This document shows positions 44,631-53,895 of a DNA stretch of 64,000 nt, in pieces; within the stretch, counting starts at the first letter, position 1, and every line of letters begins with the position of its first letter. A program made the position numbers and the translations under genes. The stretch comes from Chloroflexi bacterium AL-N1 (GTDB lineage: Bacteria; Chloroflexota; Chloroflexia; Chloroflexales; Roseiflexaceae). The DNA lies in assembly GCA_013122435.1 (NCBI GenBank), contig WYDT01000006.1, positions 310,001 to 374,000 on the forward strand, read 5' to 3'. The notes beneath the pieces were generated by a model that was not told the origin of the DNA, ran no database searches, and worked only from the letters and a program-made list of their open reading frames with translations.

Positions 44631-44915
44631 TCAACTACGTCGCATAAAGTCACGCAGGCCCAGGCGATCAATAAGCGCACGGTAACGCTCCCGGTCTTTG
44701 CCATTCAGATAGGCAAGCAGGCGGCGCCGACGTCCAACTAACTTGAGAAGGCCACGTCGCGAGTGATGATCGTGAATATGGATTTTCAGATGTTCAATCA
44801 TTTGATTGATACGCTCTGTGAGCAGTGCTACCTGTACTTCTGGAGAGCCTGTATCGCTATCGTGTACTTTGTAGTCACCAATAAGCTCATTTTTTTCTTC
44901 TTTCTCGAGCGCCAT
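44631..44915 (-). CDS. rpsO: 30S ribosomal protein S15
   Basis: 94 residues from ATG 44915, chosen because AAGGAG is seven bases before it and only one base before the ATG two codons earlier. Sequence has the S15 core: [57 protein letters not shown]. It binds 16S rRNA helix 22 early in 30S assembly. Confidence 0.97.
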   Translation of the reverse strand: MALEKEEKNELIGDYKVHDSDTGSPEVQVALLTERINQMIEHLKIHIHDHHSRRGLLKLVGRRRRLLAYLNGKDRERYRALIDRLGLRDFMRRS

Positions 44916-45121
44916 GTCCATGCTCCTTATACTAATCGCGTACGGGTTTGGCGCAACCCGCCGTTCATCCCGTCATAATGACAACGATTATTATAGCACA
45001 ATCCACCCTGAACTGCATATTATACATTAACAAGGCATATCAAATAGCTACTAGACCCTGTCATTTCTGCTATGATGTGAGTATCTACCAATCCAGAGTA
45101 GACCGATGTCGCGCAAATGTG

Positions 45122-45376
45122 ATGCGGGAAATACCAGATGAAGTGAGTTATCAGGAGGATGCAATACAATCTACATTTTCGAGACCTCAAGCGCTTTATG
45201 TTACTGGGATAATGGATACCAGCTTTCGTTTATACCGTAAGCACTTCTGGACTTACCTCGCCATTGTCATGATTATTGAGGTACCTGCACTTATGATGTT
45301 TGATATATTGTTGAGCATCAATGGTATTGAACTGATTACATTCCAAGATTTTTCTCATCGATCAGCCGGAATATGA
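45122..45376 (+). pseudogene. N-terminal half of a polytopic membrane protein (gene split)
   Basis: 84 codons with no strong ribosome site. RPQALYVTGIMDTSFRLYRKHF followed by one membrane helix is the typical start of the glycerophosphoryl-diester phosphodiesterase membrane-domain-like family (usual pattern LRPLGVGEILDRAFRLYRRHF). The frame stops at 45376, overlapping the next ATG (ATGA). Read together, the two frames make one full-length protein of about 290 residues, so a one-base frameshift or recent split is likely. Confidence 0.6.
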
Positions 45377-45996
45377 CGCTATACTTTCTCTTTGAAAACA
45401 CACTTACCCTACAAACGATAGGTGTATTCATCATTGTCATGCTTATATTCATATTCCAGATACGTATAGGAATCCTCATCAACGCTACAGCACAGATTTA
45501 TCACACTGGGAGTACGTCTATAGTGATTGCATATCGAACATCTTTCTTGCGTATCAACATCATAGGATTGCTTGGATTGATGAGCATCATACCTTTCATT
45601 ACTTGTATTCCATTTCTTCCCATTCTACTAACACTTCCATTCGTCTGTATCTACCAGATCATCATGATTGAGAAGCCGCATCCTCTCACGGCTATCACCC
45701 GTAACTGGCACTTTATTCAAAAGTCAATATTACGTATTATGGGTCTTATGGTACTGCTTTTCATTCTAGAGCAGGTGCTCTACGCTATACCTACCTCCAC
45801 ATTCACATATATTTGGGCGTTGGCTGGCTCTTGGGAGATCTTAACCTGGATAATAGTCGCTCTTGGCTACGTCATCTCACTTTTGCTACTCTCATTTTCA
45901 ACCATTGTTTTTACCATATTATATTTTGATCTACGGATACGGCGTGAGAGGTATGATCTGGAATTCCAAGCACAGCAGCAATTCGCCCATAGCTAA
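45373..45996 (+). CDS. C-terminal half of the same polytopic membrane protein
   Basis: 207 residues, about five membrane helices, ending RRERYDLEFQAQQQ, the usual C-terminus of this family (YFDLRxRxExxDLE). ATG overlaps the upstream stop (ATGA), so coupled translation is possible and two-piece assembly in the membrane could restore function. AT-rich. No function can be assigned; relatives are uncharacterised. Confidence 0.7.
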   Translation: MTLYFLFENTLTLQTIGVFIIVMLIFIFQIRIGILINATAQIYHTGSTSIVIAYRTSFLRINIIGLLGLMSIIPFITCIPFLPILLTLPFVCIYQIIMIEKPHPLTAITRNWHFIQKSILRIMGLMVLLFILEQVLYAIPTSTFTYIWALAGSWEILTWIIVALGYVISLLLLSFSTIVFTILYFDLRIRRERYDLEFQAQQQFAHS

Positions 45997-46057
45997 ACCC
46001 AACAATGGGGCACTCAATCGAATGCCCCTGTCTGCTTCCACTTTGATAGAGATGTCG

Positions 46058-47326
46058 TTATAGCCCTACCTCAACAATGACCCGTCCGGTGCGGTCCTGA
46101 AAGAAGCCGACGCCATCCTGAATCAGGCCGACATAGAAGCTCATCTGTCGCTCCGGCTGATCAATACGAATGCTTCCGGTAATCAGTGCCTCCTCGCCGG
46201 GCATCAGCACGTCCTCCTCGAATGGAATAGCCCATTCCTCGGGTGGTCGGGGTGAGATGGCCCAGCGATACGGGTAGCGCTTGGCTCCACCACCACTATT
46301 GGCATCCCAGTCAACACCGATACGCCAGAAACCACCGGCCTTTGCCGCATATTCGCCATCCTCAATAGAAGAAAACACATCATCGGTGCTATACGCATGA
46401 CCGGAAGGCGGACCATAGGTGCGAATGGGCACATCTCCGGTGTTTTCCAACCGCATGGTCACGGTAATATCTTCACCACGCATGACCGCAAGCGGCGCAA
46501 TGTTCGAATATGTAATGGTCACTTCGGGCTGACCACCATTGGTCAGCATGATCGGTCCCTGACGCTCAGCCACATTCCCGTAGCGATCCTCGGCACGAAT
46601 CGTGTACGTGTACACGCCATCTGGCAAAAGCTGGTTGTCGATGGTTTTGCCATTCCAGTTGCGGCGCTGTGGCGTTGGTTCCTGCTCATCTGCAGTGACG
46701 AAGGGGTAGGTTGTGATGCCATCAGGACTCGTAATCGTAATATCAACTGTAGCCGTCACTGGCAACTGATAGGTAATCTGTGCCTCGTCATCCAGACCAT
46801 CAGCATTAGGCGAGATGGTCTCAGGGAAGACCAGCAAATCTTCGATCAGTGGCGGTTGGACATCCCCAGCACTCACAGTAATAGGCGCAGGTGCTTCAAC
46901 GGTTACCTCACGTTGTGCATCTTCACTCGTCGCCCGTACCACCACATTGTACACACCATCGGGAATGAGCTGTCGAACCAGCGATGCATCGTCGGCTGCC
47001 GCTTGCACCGTGCCATCAAAACGGAGCGTGTATGGGTCCGCTGCCGGTTGACGCAAATCACCATCGCGGAGTTCATACTCGTTCCCCTGGTCGTCACGCA
47101 GATACACCCAGACGCGGGCCATTTCCCCAATCGAATAGTTGATCGAAATGGACTCGCCATTGCCGCGTGGCTTCAAAACCGAATCACTGATACTCACATC
47201 GCTGAGTAATGGGCCACCCACACAACCGGTGAGGGAAAATGCAACAAGTATCAAAGCAAGACAATATCCGATCACACGTACAGGGTGTTCAACGATCAAT
47301 GCAAATGAATGTCTCAATCTACTCAT
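46058..47326 (-). CDS. Lipoprotein with FlgD/Fn3-like beta domains
   Basis: 422 residues from ATG 47326. Signal peptide with lipobox (IGYCLALILVAFSLTGC), so lipid-anchored on the outer face. Then three or more Ig-like modules: residues 45-130 (RVWVYLRDDQGNEYELRDGDL), about 150-260 with the FlgD-like ETISPNADGLDDEAQITYQLP and LLPDGVYTYTIRAED, and a C-terminal region about 265-420 (TVTMRLENTGDVPIRTYGPPSG). It overlaps nothing; it begins four bases after the UPF0104 stop and is probably co-transcribed with it. Possible role in envelope or secretion structure; unknown. Confidence 0.86.
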   Translation of the reverse strand: MSRLRHSFALIVEHPVRVIGYCLALILVAFSLTGCVGGPLLSDVSISDSVLKPRGNGESISINYSIGEMARVWVYLRDDQGNEYELRDGDLRQPAADPYTLRFDGTVQAAADDASLVRQLIPDGVYNVVVRATSEDAQREVTVEAPAPITVSAGDVQPPLIEDLLVFPETISPNADGLDDEAQITYQLPVTATVDITITSPDGITTYPFVTADEQEPTPQRRNWNGKTIDNQLLPDGVYTYTIRAEDRYGNVAERQGPIMLTNGGQPEVTITYSNIAPLAVMRGEDITVTMRLENTGDVPIRTYGPPSGHAYSTDDVFSSIEDGEYAAKAGGFWRIGVDWDANSGGGAKRYPYRWAISPRPPEEWAIPFEEDVLMPGEEALITGSIRIDQPERQMSFYVGLIQDGVGFFQDRTGRVIVEVGL

Positions 47327-47330
47327 TGGT

Positions 47331-48395
47331 TTAAATATTTGTCCTTGATTCCTGACTTGACTGTGGTCGATCTTCCACGGTGATCTGGTCGTCTTCGGGC
47401 AAGGGCTCGTTGCCGTAGCGCCGACCAAAGATGGCTAGCGCGATAGCACCCAGTGATACGCCAAACCACAATGTACAAAAACGAATAATAATGGTCGCAG
47501 TCGTAGCCGGGCCGATGGCCATGGGAATAAGCAGGACCAACAACCCTGCGCTCGACGCCTCTGAGACGCCCAAGCCACCGGGGAGGAATGACACCAATCC
47601 AAACAGGGTTGACGCTGCAAAAATAAAAGTGGCTTGTAACAGTAAAAGGCTGGAAGGCGGGATATCCAGCGCACGCAATACATAATAAAAAGCAACGCAC
47701 TCACCAAACCATGAAAGAATACTAATCACCGTCGAGACGAGCAGCAGACGCCACGAAAGCAACCGTCTGGTGCTGTCGTAGACGGTCGAGAGTTTGGGAG
47801 CAAGCTTGTTGCCCACTGGTAAACGGGCAATAAAAGCCAGAATACGTTCGCACAACGGACGAAACTGCAAAACCACAATACCGATCATGCTCAGAATCAC
47901 CATTGCCGCAAAGGCCGGTCGCGCAGGTGGATACAGCGTCAGTCCAAGGCCCATCAGCAAGAGCATCGCCAGCCCATCGGTGAGACGTTCTGCCAGCACA
48001 ATCGGGGCCGACGCGGTGATAGGGGTGTTATTGACACGTTTGAGGAGGTAGGATTTGAAGACCTCACCGATCTTACCGGGCGTGACGGCCATCACCATAC
48101 CGCTGGTGAACATAAGCGCGCTATCAGCGTAATTCACACCATGGCCCATGTCCATACGACGCAGGTAATAATCCCACTTGAGCCAGCGTAGCACATAGTT
48201 CAGGATGGTAAAGCCGAGAATTGCCGGAAGCAGGCCCCACTGAAAGGTCTCAAAGCTCTGACTAACTGCGCTGATATCACTCACCAGACCCAGAATAACG
48301 ATGACCACCAGACCAATCAGAATCGAAATAAGCAGTTTGTTGCGTAGTTGTGCGAACACGATACCACCACCATAGTGTATGCAACTGTCTGACAT
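47331..48395 (-). CDS. UPF0104 / lysylphosphatidylglycerol-synthase-like transmembrane protein
   Basis: 354 residues, about eight membrane helices, matching the flippase-like transmembrane part of MprF (NYVLRWLKWDYYLRRM, SGMVMAVTPGKIGEVFKSYLLKR, LGVSEASSAGLLVLLIPMAIGPATT). No C-terminal aminoacyl-transferase domain, so it is the stand-alone type, often linked to lipid or polyprenyl-sugar export. Start could be ATG 48395 or GTG 48359; neither has a strong ribosome site. Confidence 0.92.
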   Translation of the reverse strand: MSDSCIHYGGGIVFAQLRNKLLISILIGLVVIVILGLVSDISAVSQSFETFQWGLLPAILGFTILNYVLRWLKWDYYLRRMDMGHGVNYADSALMFTSGMVMAVTPGKIGEVFKSYLLKRVNNTPITASAPIVLAERLTDGLAMLLLMGLGLTLYPPARPAFAAMVILSMIGIVVLQFRPLCERILAFIARLPVGNKLAPKLSTVYDSTRRLLSWRLLLVSTVISILSWFGECVAFYYVLRALDIPPSSLLLLQATFIFAASTLFGLVSFLPGGLGVSEASSAGLLVLLIPMAIGPATTATIIIRFCTLWFGVSLGAIALAIFGRRYGNEPLPEDDQITVEDRPQSSQESRTNI

Positions 48396-48432
48396 CGCCA
48401 GACAGCACCCAGATACGTCGTGCTAGTATACC

Positions 48433-48843
48433 TTAATGTGGCATGGTATGTTGCACAAGCTCGACCAACACCCCCTGCGTGCTCTTGGGGTGCAGAAAGG
48501 CCACCAGCGTGTCGTGCAGACCAGGGCGTGGCTCCTCATCGATAACCTGGATGCCACGTGCTTTGACTTCGGCCAGCGACGCGGCTATATCGTCGACACG
48601 ATAGGCCACATGATGCATGCCTGGGCCACGATCCCGCAGGAACTTGGCGAAGGCCGCATCATCGGACGTGGGCGCAATCAGTTCAAGCAATGTCCCATTG
48701 ATACTCGCCACTGCCACGACCATATGCCGTTCGGGCATGTCAATATACTCCCACTCCTCAACCTCGAAAACATCCTTGTACAACGTAACAGCTTCGTCGA
48801 TGTTGGCCACCGCGAAGCCGACATGATCCACATGCGTAAACAT
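48433..48843 (-). CDS. mce: Methylmalonyl-CoA epimerase
   Basis: 136 residues, vicinal-oxygen-chelate fold. Interconverts (2R)- and (2S)-methylmalonyl-CoA in propionate metabolism. Metal ligands and catalytic residues fit: VDHVGFAVANIDEAV (His7), LLELIAPTSDD (Glu), GPGMHHVAYRVDD (His), GVLVELVQ (Glu). FLHPKSTQGVLVEL is the diagnostic C-terminal stretch. No mutase genes adjacent in this window. Confidence 0.95.
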   Translation of the reverse strand: MFTHVDHVGFAVANIDEAVTLYKDVFEVEEWEYIDMPERHMVVAVASINGTLLELIAPTSDDAAFAKFLRDRGPGMHHVAYRVDDIAASLAEVKARGIQVIDEEPRPGLHDTLVAFLHPKSTQGVLVELVQHTMPH

Positions 48844-49029
48844 ATGTTTCGCCTTTCTGCCTTATGGCTTTCGATTATTACGACTCGCAGGACTGAATGC
48901 GCGCAGTGTAGCATTAGCGGCGGAGGGCGTCAATTGCTACCCTACATACCGCACAGATCCTGCCAACCATCATGAAAACCGTTCTATACAGTATGACGAT
49001 TGAAGAATTGAAAACGTAGCGTTACACTT

Positions 49030-50445
49030 TTACAATTCATCGCCAGATGAATCACGGCGGGGAGCAAGCCAGTATTGAGAACCATCCCGTTCACGATCAA
49101 ACCATTGGTAGTCATACAGCGCTCGGCGAATGGTCACAAAGTCACGGAATGTCGGATGCATATGCTGCAATAACAGCGCATTGACTTCTTTCTCAGAATA
49201 CGTTTGTTCCGGCTCAAACTTCGCCGCCAGATACTCCAGCAGGAGTAGTTTGTCTTTCACCTTCGCAGGCCAATGCGTCACACGACCTTCACTGTCCAAG
49301 AAACGCCGTAACTCCAGTGGATACTGCTCAGACTCTTCGGGCAGAACTGGCTCACTGTATTGTGTCCGACCAGCAGAGAGTTGCTCCAAAGCAGACAATG
49401 TCACATCAAGCTGGAGTGGACTAAACGTGTACACTTTGCTGGCCCCTTCCCCACGCCGCTCAACAAGATACGGGCGCAACTGCTTGAGATGGCGCGACAC
49501 GGTCGACTGGGTGAGATTCAGACGTGCCATAATCTCCTGCGCTGAGATTTCGTTGCTCTGCGCGACCAATTCCAGGATACGCAGACGCGTCTCATCGGCC
49601 AGCGCAGTAAGCCGCGTGAGTATCTCGGCATGTCCCACCGGCGAAGAGCGCAGCAAAGACTCGGGCTGTGGCGGCGGGGCAAAGAACATGTAAAGCGTTG
49701 TATCAACTACCCATGTTGTCATCTGGCGACCCACATGCAGTGAAGGCACCAGCACCACTCGCGTCACATCAACCATCGGTAGCAGTAGGTCGGGGACAGG
49801 TCGCCCGGTGAAGACGCGCAACCCTTCTGCGGCGGTCAGTGCTTTGTCAGCCAGATACGTCTGGAACACGCGCATGGCTTGCGGCAGCGATGCTCCCTTG
49901 CCCTGAGCGATTCTGCGCCATTCCGATGCGACTAGCTGCTCCCACAGTTCTGTCAGATGCCCCACAATCAGGTCATGCATGATCGGCGGGTCGTTGAGCA
50001 AGGCGTGGGCCTCAGCTATAATCACCGAATCGACATCTGGAACTCCCCGAAGTTGGATCACACACCTTATGTATGTGTCTTTGTTCGTTAAAAGATCATC
50101 TGGTTGTATTGATAATGTGCCGCCATCAAACGAATGACTGAGCCGCCCGAGTGCCGCATCGCGTAACACAGAAGGGTTTTGGGTGGCAAGCCACGCAAGG
50201 TAAGTGGGGAAATCAAGTGAGTCATGATCGCGCACAAAGACCTCACGCAACCCCTCAAAGACCAGTCGGTTGCGCTGTTGTTGCTCGGGAGATAAAGCCG
50301 TTATCGTCTGCTGGACCCATTGTCCACACAATGGCATGCTTTCTCCCTCATTCAAAAGCGCCATGCTATGCAACACATTATGAACAGGCGCCAGATCAAT
50401 ATGCGTCGGAAGTATTTTCATGGGATGTAGCGGCTGCTCTGTCAT
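49030..50445 (-). CDS. ArsR-family transcriptional regulator with C-terminal DUF2087
   Basis: 471 residues from ATG 50445 (AAAGAGG upstream; a frame open from 50469 starts inside the operator). N-terminal 265 residues are unknown, helical, possibly a sensor (DLLLPMVDVTRVVLVPSLHVGRQMTTWVV). ArsR-like winged helix at about 270-345 (LTALADETRLRILELVAQ, EIMARLNLTQSTVSRHLKQLRP). DUF2087 at about 375-460 (YPLELRRFLDSEGRVTHWPAK, ALLLQHMHPTFRDFVTIRRALYDYQWFDRERDGSQYWL). Divergent from the carbonic-anhydrase-like gene. A perfect palindrome just upstream suggests autoregulation. Confidence 0.92.
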   Translation of the reverse strand: MTEQPLHPMKILPTHIDLAPVHNVLHSMALLNEGESMPLCGQWVQQTITALSPEQQQRNRLVFEGLREVFVRDHDSLDFPTYLAWLATQNPSVLRDAALGRLSHSFDGGTLSIQPDDLLTNKDTYIRCVIQLRGVPDVDSVIIAEAHALLNDPPIMHDLIVGHLTELWEQLVASEWRRIAQGKGASLPQAMRVFQTYLADKALTAAEGLRVFTGRPVPDLLLPMVDVTRVVLVPSLHVGRQMTTWVVDTTLYMFFAPPPQPESLLRSSPVGHAEILTRLTALADETRLRILELVAQSNEISAQEIMARLNLTQSTVSRHLKQLRPYLVERRGEGASKVYTFSPLQLDVTLSALEQLSAGRTQYSEPVLPEESEQYPLELRRFLDSEGRVTHWPAKVKDKLLLLEYLAAKFEPEQTYSEKEVNALLLQHMHPTFRDFVTIRRALYDYQWFDRERDGSQYWLAPRRDSSGDEL

Positions 50446-50460
50446 ATTCGCCTCTTTCTG

Positions 50461-50482
50461 TTTATGCAAATATTTGCATAAA
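50461..50482. promoter_or_regulatory. Perfect 22-bp palindromic operator
   Basis: Half-site TTTATGCAAAT and its exact complement, centred between the ArsR-type gene start (50445) and the divergent gene at 50576. ArsR-family dimers bind such dyads. It probably represses its own gene and may affect the divergent one. Confidence 0.78.
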
Positions 50483-50575
50483 TCAATTACATATCAAATG
50501 TACCACAACGCACCTTGCAACACAAGCGTTTATAATCTCTTTCAACGAAAAATCCGACGAAAGATGGAGTAAGAC

Positions 50576-51109
50576 ATGGCAGATTACCACTTCCCAGATA
50601 TCACCGACCGACTCGACATTCATTCGACGGCATTTATCTCACCCCATGCCTACATACGTGGAACCGTGTCGATTGGGGCCGATAGCAGTGTGTGGCCAAT
50701 GACCGTCATTCGGGGTGACGAGGGCGTCATCACGATTGGAGCACGTTGCAACATCCAGGACGGCAGCATTCTGCACGCCGACCCCGATGCCTACCTCACG
50801 ATTGGCGACAACGTGACTATTGGACACGGGGCGATTGTCCATGGCTGTACGGTCGAGGACGAGGTGCTGATCGGGATGGGGGCGGTGATTCTCAATCGCG
50901 CCCGGATTGGTCGTCACTCACTGATTGCTGCCCGTGCGCTGGTAACGGAGGGGATGGTCGTGCCACCAGGGTCGGTGGTGATGGGCATCCCCGGCACAAT
51001 CAAGCCAATCCGCGACGACCAAATCGACCGCATTCGCCGCAACGCCCAGAGTTATGTCGACCTGAAGAGGTTGTATGAGGAGGGGCAAGGGTTAGGGGTT
51101 AAGGGTTAA
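50576..51109 (+). CDS. Gamma-carbonic-anhydrase-like left-handed beta-helix protein
   Basis: 177 residues of hexapeptide repeats (IGADSSVWPMTVIRGDEG, IGARCNIQDGSILHADPDA, IGDNVTIGHGAIVHGCTVEDEVLIGMGAVIL). The zinc His triad of gamma-CA appears as SILHAD, IGHGAIVHG. GGAG before ATG. The normal C-terminal helix ends near LYEEG; the last residues (QGLGVKG) are coded by a G-rich repeat that also ends serS, so the tail was probably acquired. Activity (carbonic anhydrase or unknown) cannot be told. Confidence 0.93.
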   Translation: MADYHFPDITDRLDIHSTAFISPHAYIRGTVSIGADSSVWPMTVIRGDEGVITIGARCNIQDGSILHADPDAYLTIGDNVTIGHGAIVHGCTVEDEVLIGMGAVILNRARIGRHSLIAARALVTEGMVVPPGSVVMGIPGTIKPIRDDQIDRIRRNAQSYVDLKRLYEEGQGLGVKG

Positions 51110-51134
51110 ATGTCTCGTCGGTGCGCCCCAAGAT

Positions 51135-51256
51135 CCGTGGTGGTGGCCCCCTGTGGCCGCCCAAAACCATTCCCAACACCCCATTGAGGCCACCTCTATC
51201 TCCGTGGGGGCGGCCCCCTGTGGCCGCCCAAGATCTATTGAGGCCGCCTCCCGTGG
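51135..51256. repeat. 67-bp tandem repeat with GC-rich palindrome
   Basis: Units start at 51135 and 51202. Each holds CCGTGG.GG.GGCCCCCTG and TGGCCGCCCAA, a hairpin-forming dyad, followed by ATTGAGGCC(A/G)CCTC. The second unit is cut short before a partial third (CCGTGGCAAC). A related single copy lies after serS. REP-like intergenic repeat. Confidence 0.75.
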
Positions 51257-51267
51257 CAACCTTGTGA

Positions 51268-53856
51268 TTAGGGAGTCATTTCATACTCTGGATCAACCTG
51301 TTCTGCACAATCCTCAGTCGATCCACCATCCTGCACACACTCAACATGTGCGGTAGTCAGGCGCTGGGCATCCTCGAGTGCTTCCTCCAGATGTTCGCCC
51401 TGTAATGCCTGATCGATAGCCTGATAGAGCCAATGCCACTTGAACGATGGATCAATGATCGGAACACGTGCCACATCCGGGACAGGCCCACGCTCGAAGG
51501 CTGCTAAGTACGCGCTATACACTTCCTCCGCGCCCTCCGGCGCCTGAGCCAGAAACTCCTCAGATTGAGCCATCGACTTGCGAGCTGGGAACGTATCGAA
51601 AACCAGTGGAGCCTGTGTGTTCAGGTGCTTGATCCATGTCCAGCATGCCTCTGTCGCTGGCACATCCGCATTCTTGGAAATAAACATCCCAATCGGGAAA
51701 ACATCATTGGTAGTAGGAGCACGATCACCAAGCGGTGGCGGTGCCATACGAGCCACAAACTCAGGACGTTCCTCAACGTGAGTAAAGCCAAAATCAAACA
51801 TCATCGCAACCTGCCCTGCACGAAAGAGCTGGCGTATATCTACCTGCTCTTCGGTTTCGGCTTCTGTTGTCGCCACCAATTGCTGCTGGGGCGCAGTCGC
51901 AGCTAGGAGATCCACATACTGGCGCAGCGCTGCGACGGCCTGTGGATCGGTGAAGCGTGGACGTATGCCAGTCTCGCCCCTTTCAACCAGTGATGTACCC
52001 AGATCATTAGCAAAGAAGGGTATATTCAGATTAGGGTCGGCATCACCAAAACCATACTGCTCACTATCACTGGTCAACTGTTCAGCCACCGCAAAGAAGG
52101 TATCAGTGGTCCAGTCGATAGCCGGATAGGGGGCATCGGCGTCATCGAAGCGGGTCTCGTTATAGATCAAGGTACGCAGATACGCGGCCTGAGGCAAGCC
52201 ATACACATCCAGCTCCTGCTGCAACGGCTCCAACATAATCGCCGGGTAATCATCAAGTGCAAAGCTCATATCAGCATCAATCAGTGGTTGGAGATTCTGC
52301 ACCGCTTGCAGATCGGCCTTCTCGGGTACCTCGAACATCGCAAAGCAATCACTCGTATCGGCCTGGGCCGCCAGATCACCAAGGCCCTCATCATCCAGTT
52401 GCACAAATACACCTGTATCAGCCTGATTGAATACATCGGCAACATGCTGAACCTGTCGTCCGTCCAGCATACCGGGGTTAAAGATAATGCGGGTCGCATT
52501 CTCTGGCACGATACTGGGGACAGGTGTCGCCACAATGATCTGCTGTTCAGTGAGATCAGGAGTGGGGGTGAGCGCTACTCTAGCGACCTGCTCCTCGAAA
52601 TTGTTTTGCACTTCCTGAAGGGCTTGTTCCAATGGTTGACTATCATCATAAAGTACCCCCATGGCTTCGTGGAGAGCCTCATTTATCTGTGGTTCCACCA
52701 CATCAATGGAGATGTATGTAACTGGCTGCTCAATCATTGCTTCGAGGGCACTTCGCATCTCATCCGATAAGGAGTCCCAATATTCTAATTGCATAGCAAC
52801 TGATTGGCGTGCCGGTATAGGGGCTGCATCTGGAAGCATATGTGGAAACGGGGGTGCCTGACGACTCAGAAACGAGAGCCAACGCCACACCTCCTGGGGA
52901 TATTGGATCCCACCACTCATAATAAACCCATCAACCTTAATGTTGGCTGAGGAAAGATATGAATCTTTCGGATAAAAGACGGTGCCAATCTCAAATGGTG
53001 CAACCCAATCACTTGAAGTGGCTGCGAATAATCCTGGCTCCCATATCGCAATCTCTTGGTTGGCAATCATAGTGCGAATATCGCTGGGCGCATCAATAGT
53101 AGTACGATAGGTAATACCTGTCTCTCGATATGCTTTTAATCGTTGGAGTGCAGCCACAACTTCGGGCCGATCCCACCGGATAAGTTCGACTGGCATTCCT
53201 ATAGGATCCACACCCTGTGCAGTCAGGTCGGCAAAGAATATAGCTGAGTCAGACCCAGTAAAACCATAGCGTTCTATGGTGTCGTCACGTTTTACGGTCA
53301 GTTGTTCAGTCACAGTAATAAATTCCTCCCAGCTCCAATCCGCCGCCGGAGGCGCCAGACCGGCCTCTTCCCAAAGCGCTTTGTTGTAGGACAGACGTGG
53401 TAGATTCACTGATTGTGGAAGCAAATAGATCCGTTCATTATAGCTGGATAGCTCTAGAAAGCCGGGATAGAAATCAGCACGATCAAAAGCAGCGTCCGCC
53501 TCGATAAAAGGCGTCAAATCACGCAGACGCCCACTCGTAATATCATCATGTCTGATATAACTAACAGCAGCCGTATCCACTGCACTCACAATACGTTGCA
53601 TAGTCTCATCAGGAGAGCCACTGGGGGGGTCAAGAGACACTAATTGCACCTGTACATCAGGATGCTCTGTATTGAATGACTCAATCAAAGGTTCATAAAG
53701 ATCTGTATAAAACTCTTCGACACCAAAACTGATCGTAACAACATCATTGGAAGAGGGCTGTAAGGCAGCACAAGCAGTGATGCTTAAGACAAACATGAAT
53801 GTGAGACAGATGCGAGAGAATGGGTGCATGTATTGCAAAGGCTTAATTGAACCCAT
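51268..53856 (-). CDS. Lipoprotein with two fused ABC-type solute-binding domains
   Basis: 862 residues. Lipoprotein signal with lipobox SITAC. Domain 1 (about 35-425) and domain 2 (about 445-850) both have the family-1 solute-binding layout: ...EPLIESFNTEHPDVQVQLVS..., SYNKALWEEAGLAPPAADWSWEEF; and DVFNQADTGVFVQLDD, IYNETRFDDADAPYPAIDW. They are linked by LTPTPDLTEQQIIVATPVPS. Normal family members have one domain of about 400 residues. No permease or ATPase of an importer adjacent. AGGAAA seven bases before the ATG. Binds a sugar or oligosaccharide, or acts as a two-site sensor; unknown. Confidence 0.9.
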   Translation of the reverse strand: MGSIKPLQYMHPFSRICLTFMFVLSITACAALQPSSNDVVTISFGVEEFYTDLYEPLIESFNTEHPDVQVQLVSLDPPSGSPDETMQRIVSAVDTAAVSYIRHDDITSGRLRDLTPFIEADAAFDRADFYPGFLELSSYNERIYLLPQSVNLPRLSYNKALWEEAGLAPPAADWSWEEFITVTEQLTVKRDDTIERYGFTGSDSAIFFADLTAQGVDPIGMPVELIRWDRPEVVAALQRLKAYRETGITYRTTIDAPSDIRTMIANQEIAIWEPGLFAATSSDWVAPFEIGTVFYPKDSYLSSANIKVDGFIMSGGIQYPQEVWRWLSFLSRQAPPFPHMLPDAAPIPARQSVAMQLEYWDSLSDEMRSALEAMIEQPVTYISIDVVEPQINEALHEAMGVLYDDSQPLEQALQEVQNNFEEQVARVALTPTPDLTEQQIIVATPVPSIVPENATRIIFNPGMLDGRQVQHVADVFNQADTGVFVQLDDEGLGDLAAQADTSDCFAMFEVPEKADLQAVQNLQPLIDADMSFALDDYPAIMLEPLQQELDVYGLPQAAYLRTLIYNETRFDDADAPYPAIDWTTDTFFAVAEQLTSDSEQYGFGDADPNLNIPFFANDLGTSLVERGETGIRPRFTDPQAVAALRQYVDLLAATAPQQQLVATTEAETEEQVDIRQLFRAGQVAMMFDFGFTHVEERPEFVARMAPPPLGDRAPTTNDVFPIGMFISKNADVPATEACWTWIKHLNTQAPLVFDTFPARKSMAQSEEFLAQAPEGAEEVYSAYLAAFERGPVPDVARVPIIDPSFKWHWLYQAIDQALQGEHLEEALEDAQRLTTAHVECVQDGGSTEDCAEQVDPEYEMTP

Positions 53857-53895
53857 TATTCAGTTTCCTATAACAAAAAAGCATTTATAGATATG

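Noticed and set aside
46397..47209. 270-codon frame opposite the lipoprotein gene
   Set aside because: It mirrors a gene with signal peptide and domain structure; the antisense product is low-complexity and has no ribosome site.
51090..51110. Telomere-like GGGTTAGGGG stretch
   Set aside because: Only one and a half units; it belongs to the GC-rich repeat found again after serS.
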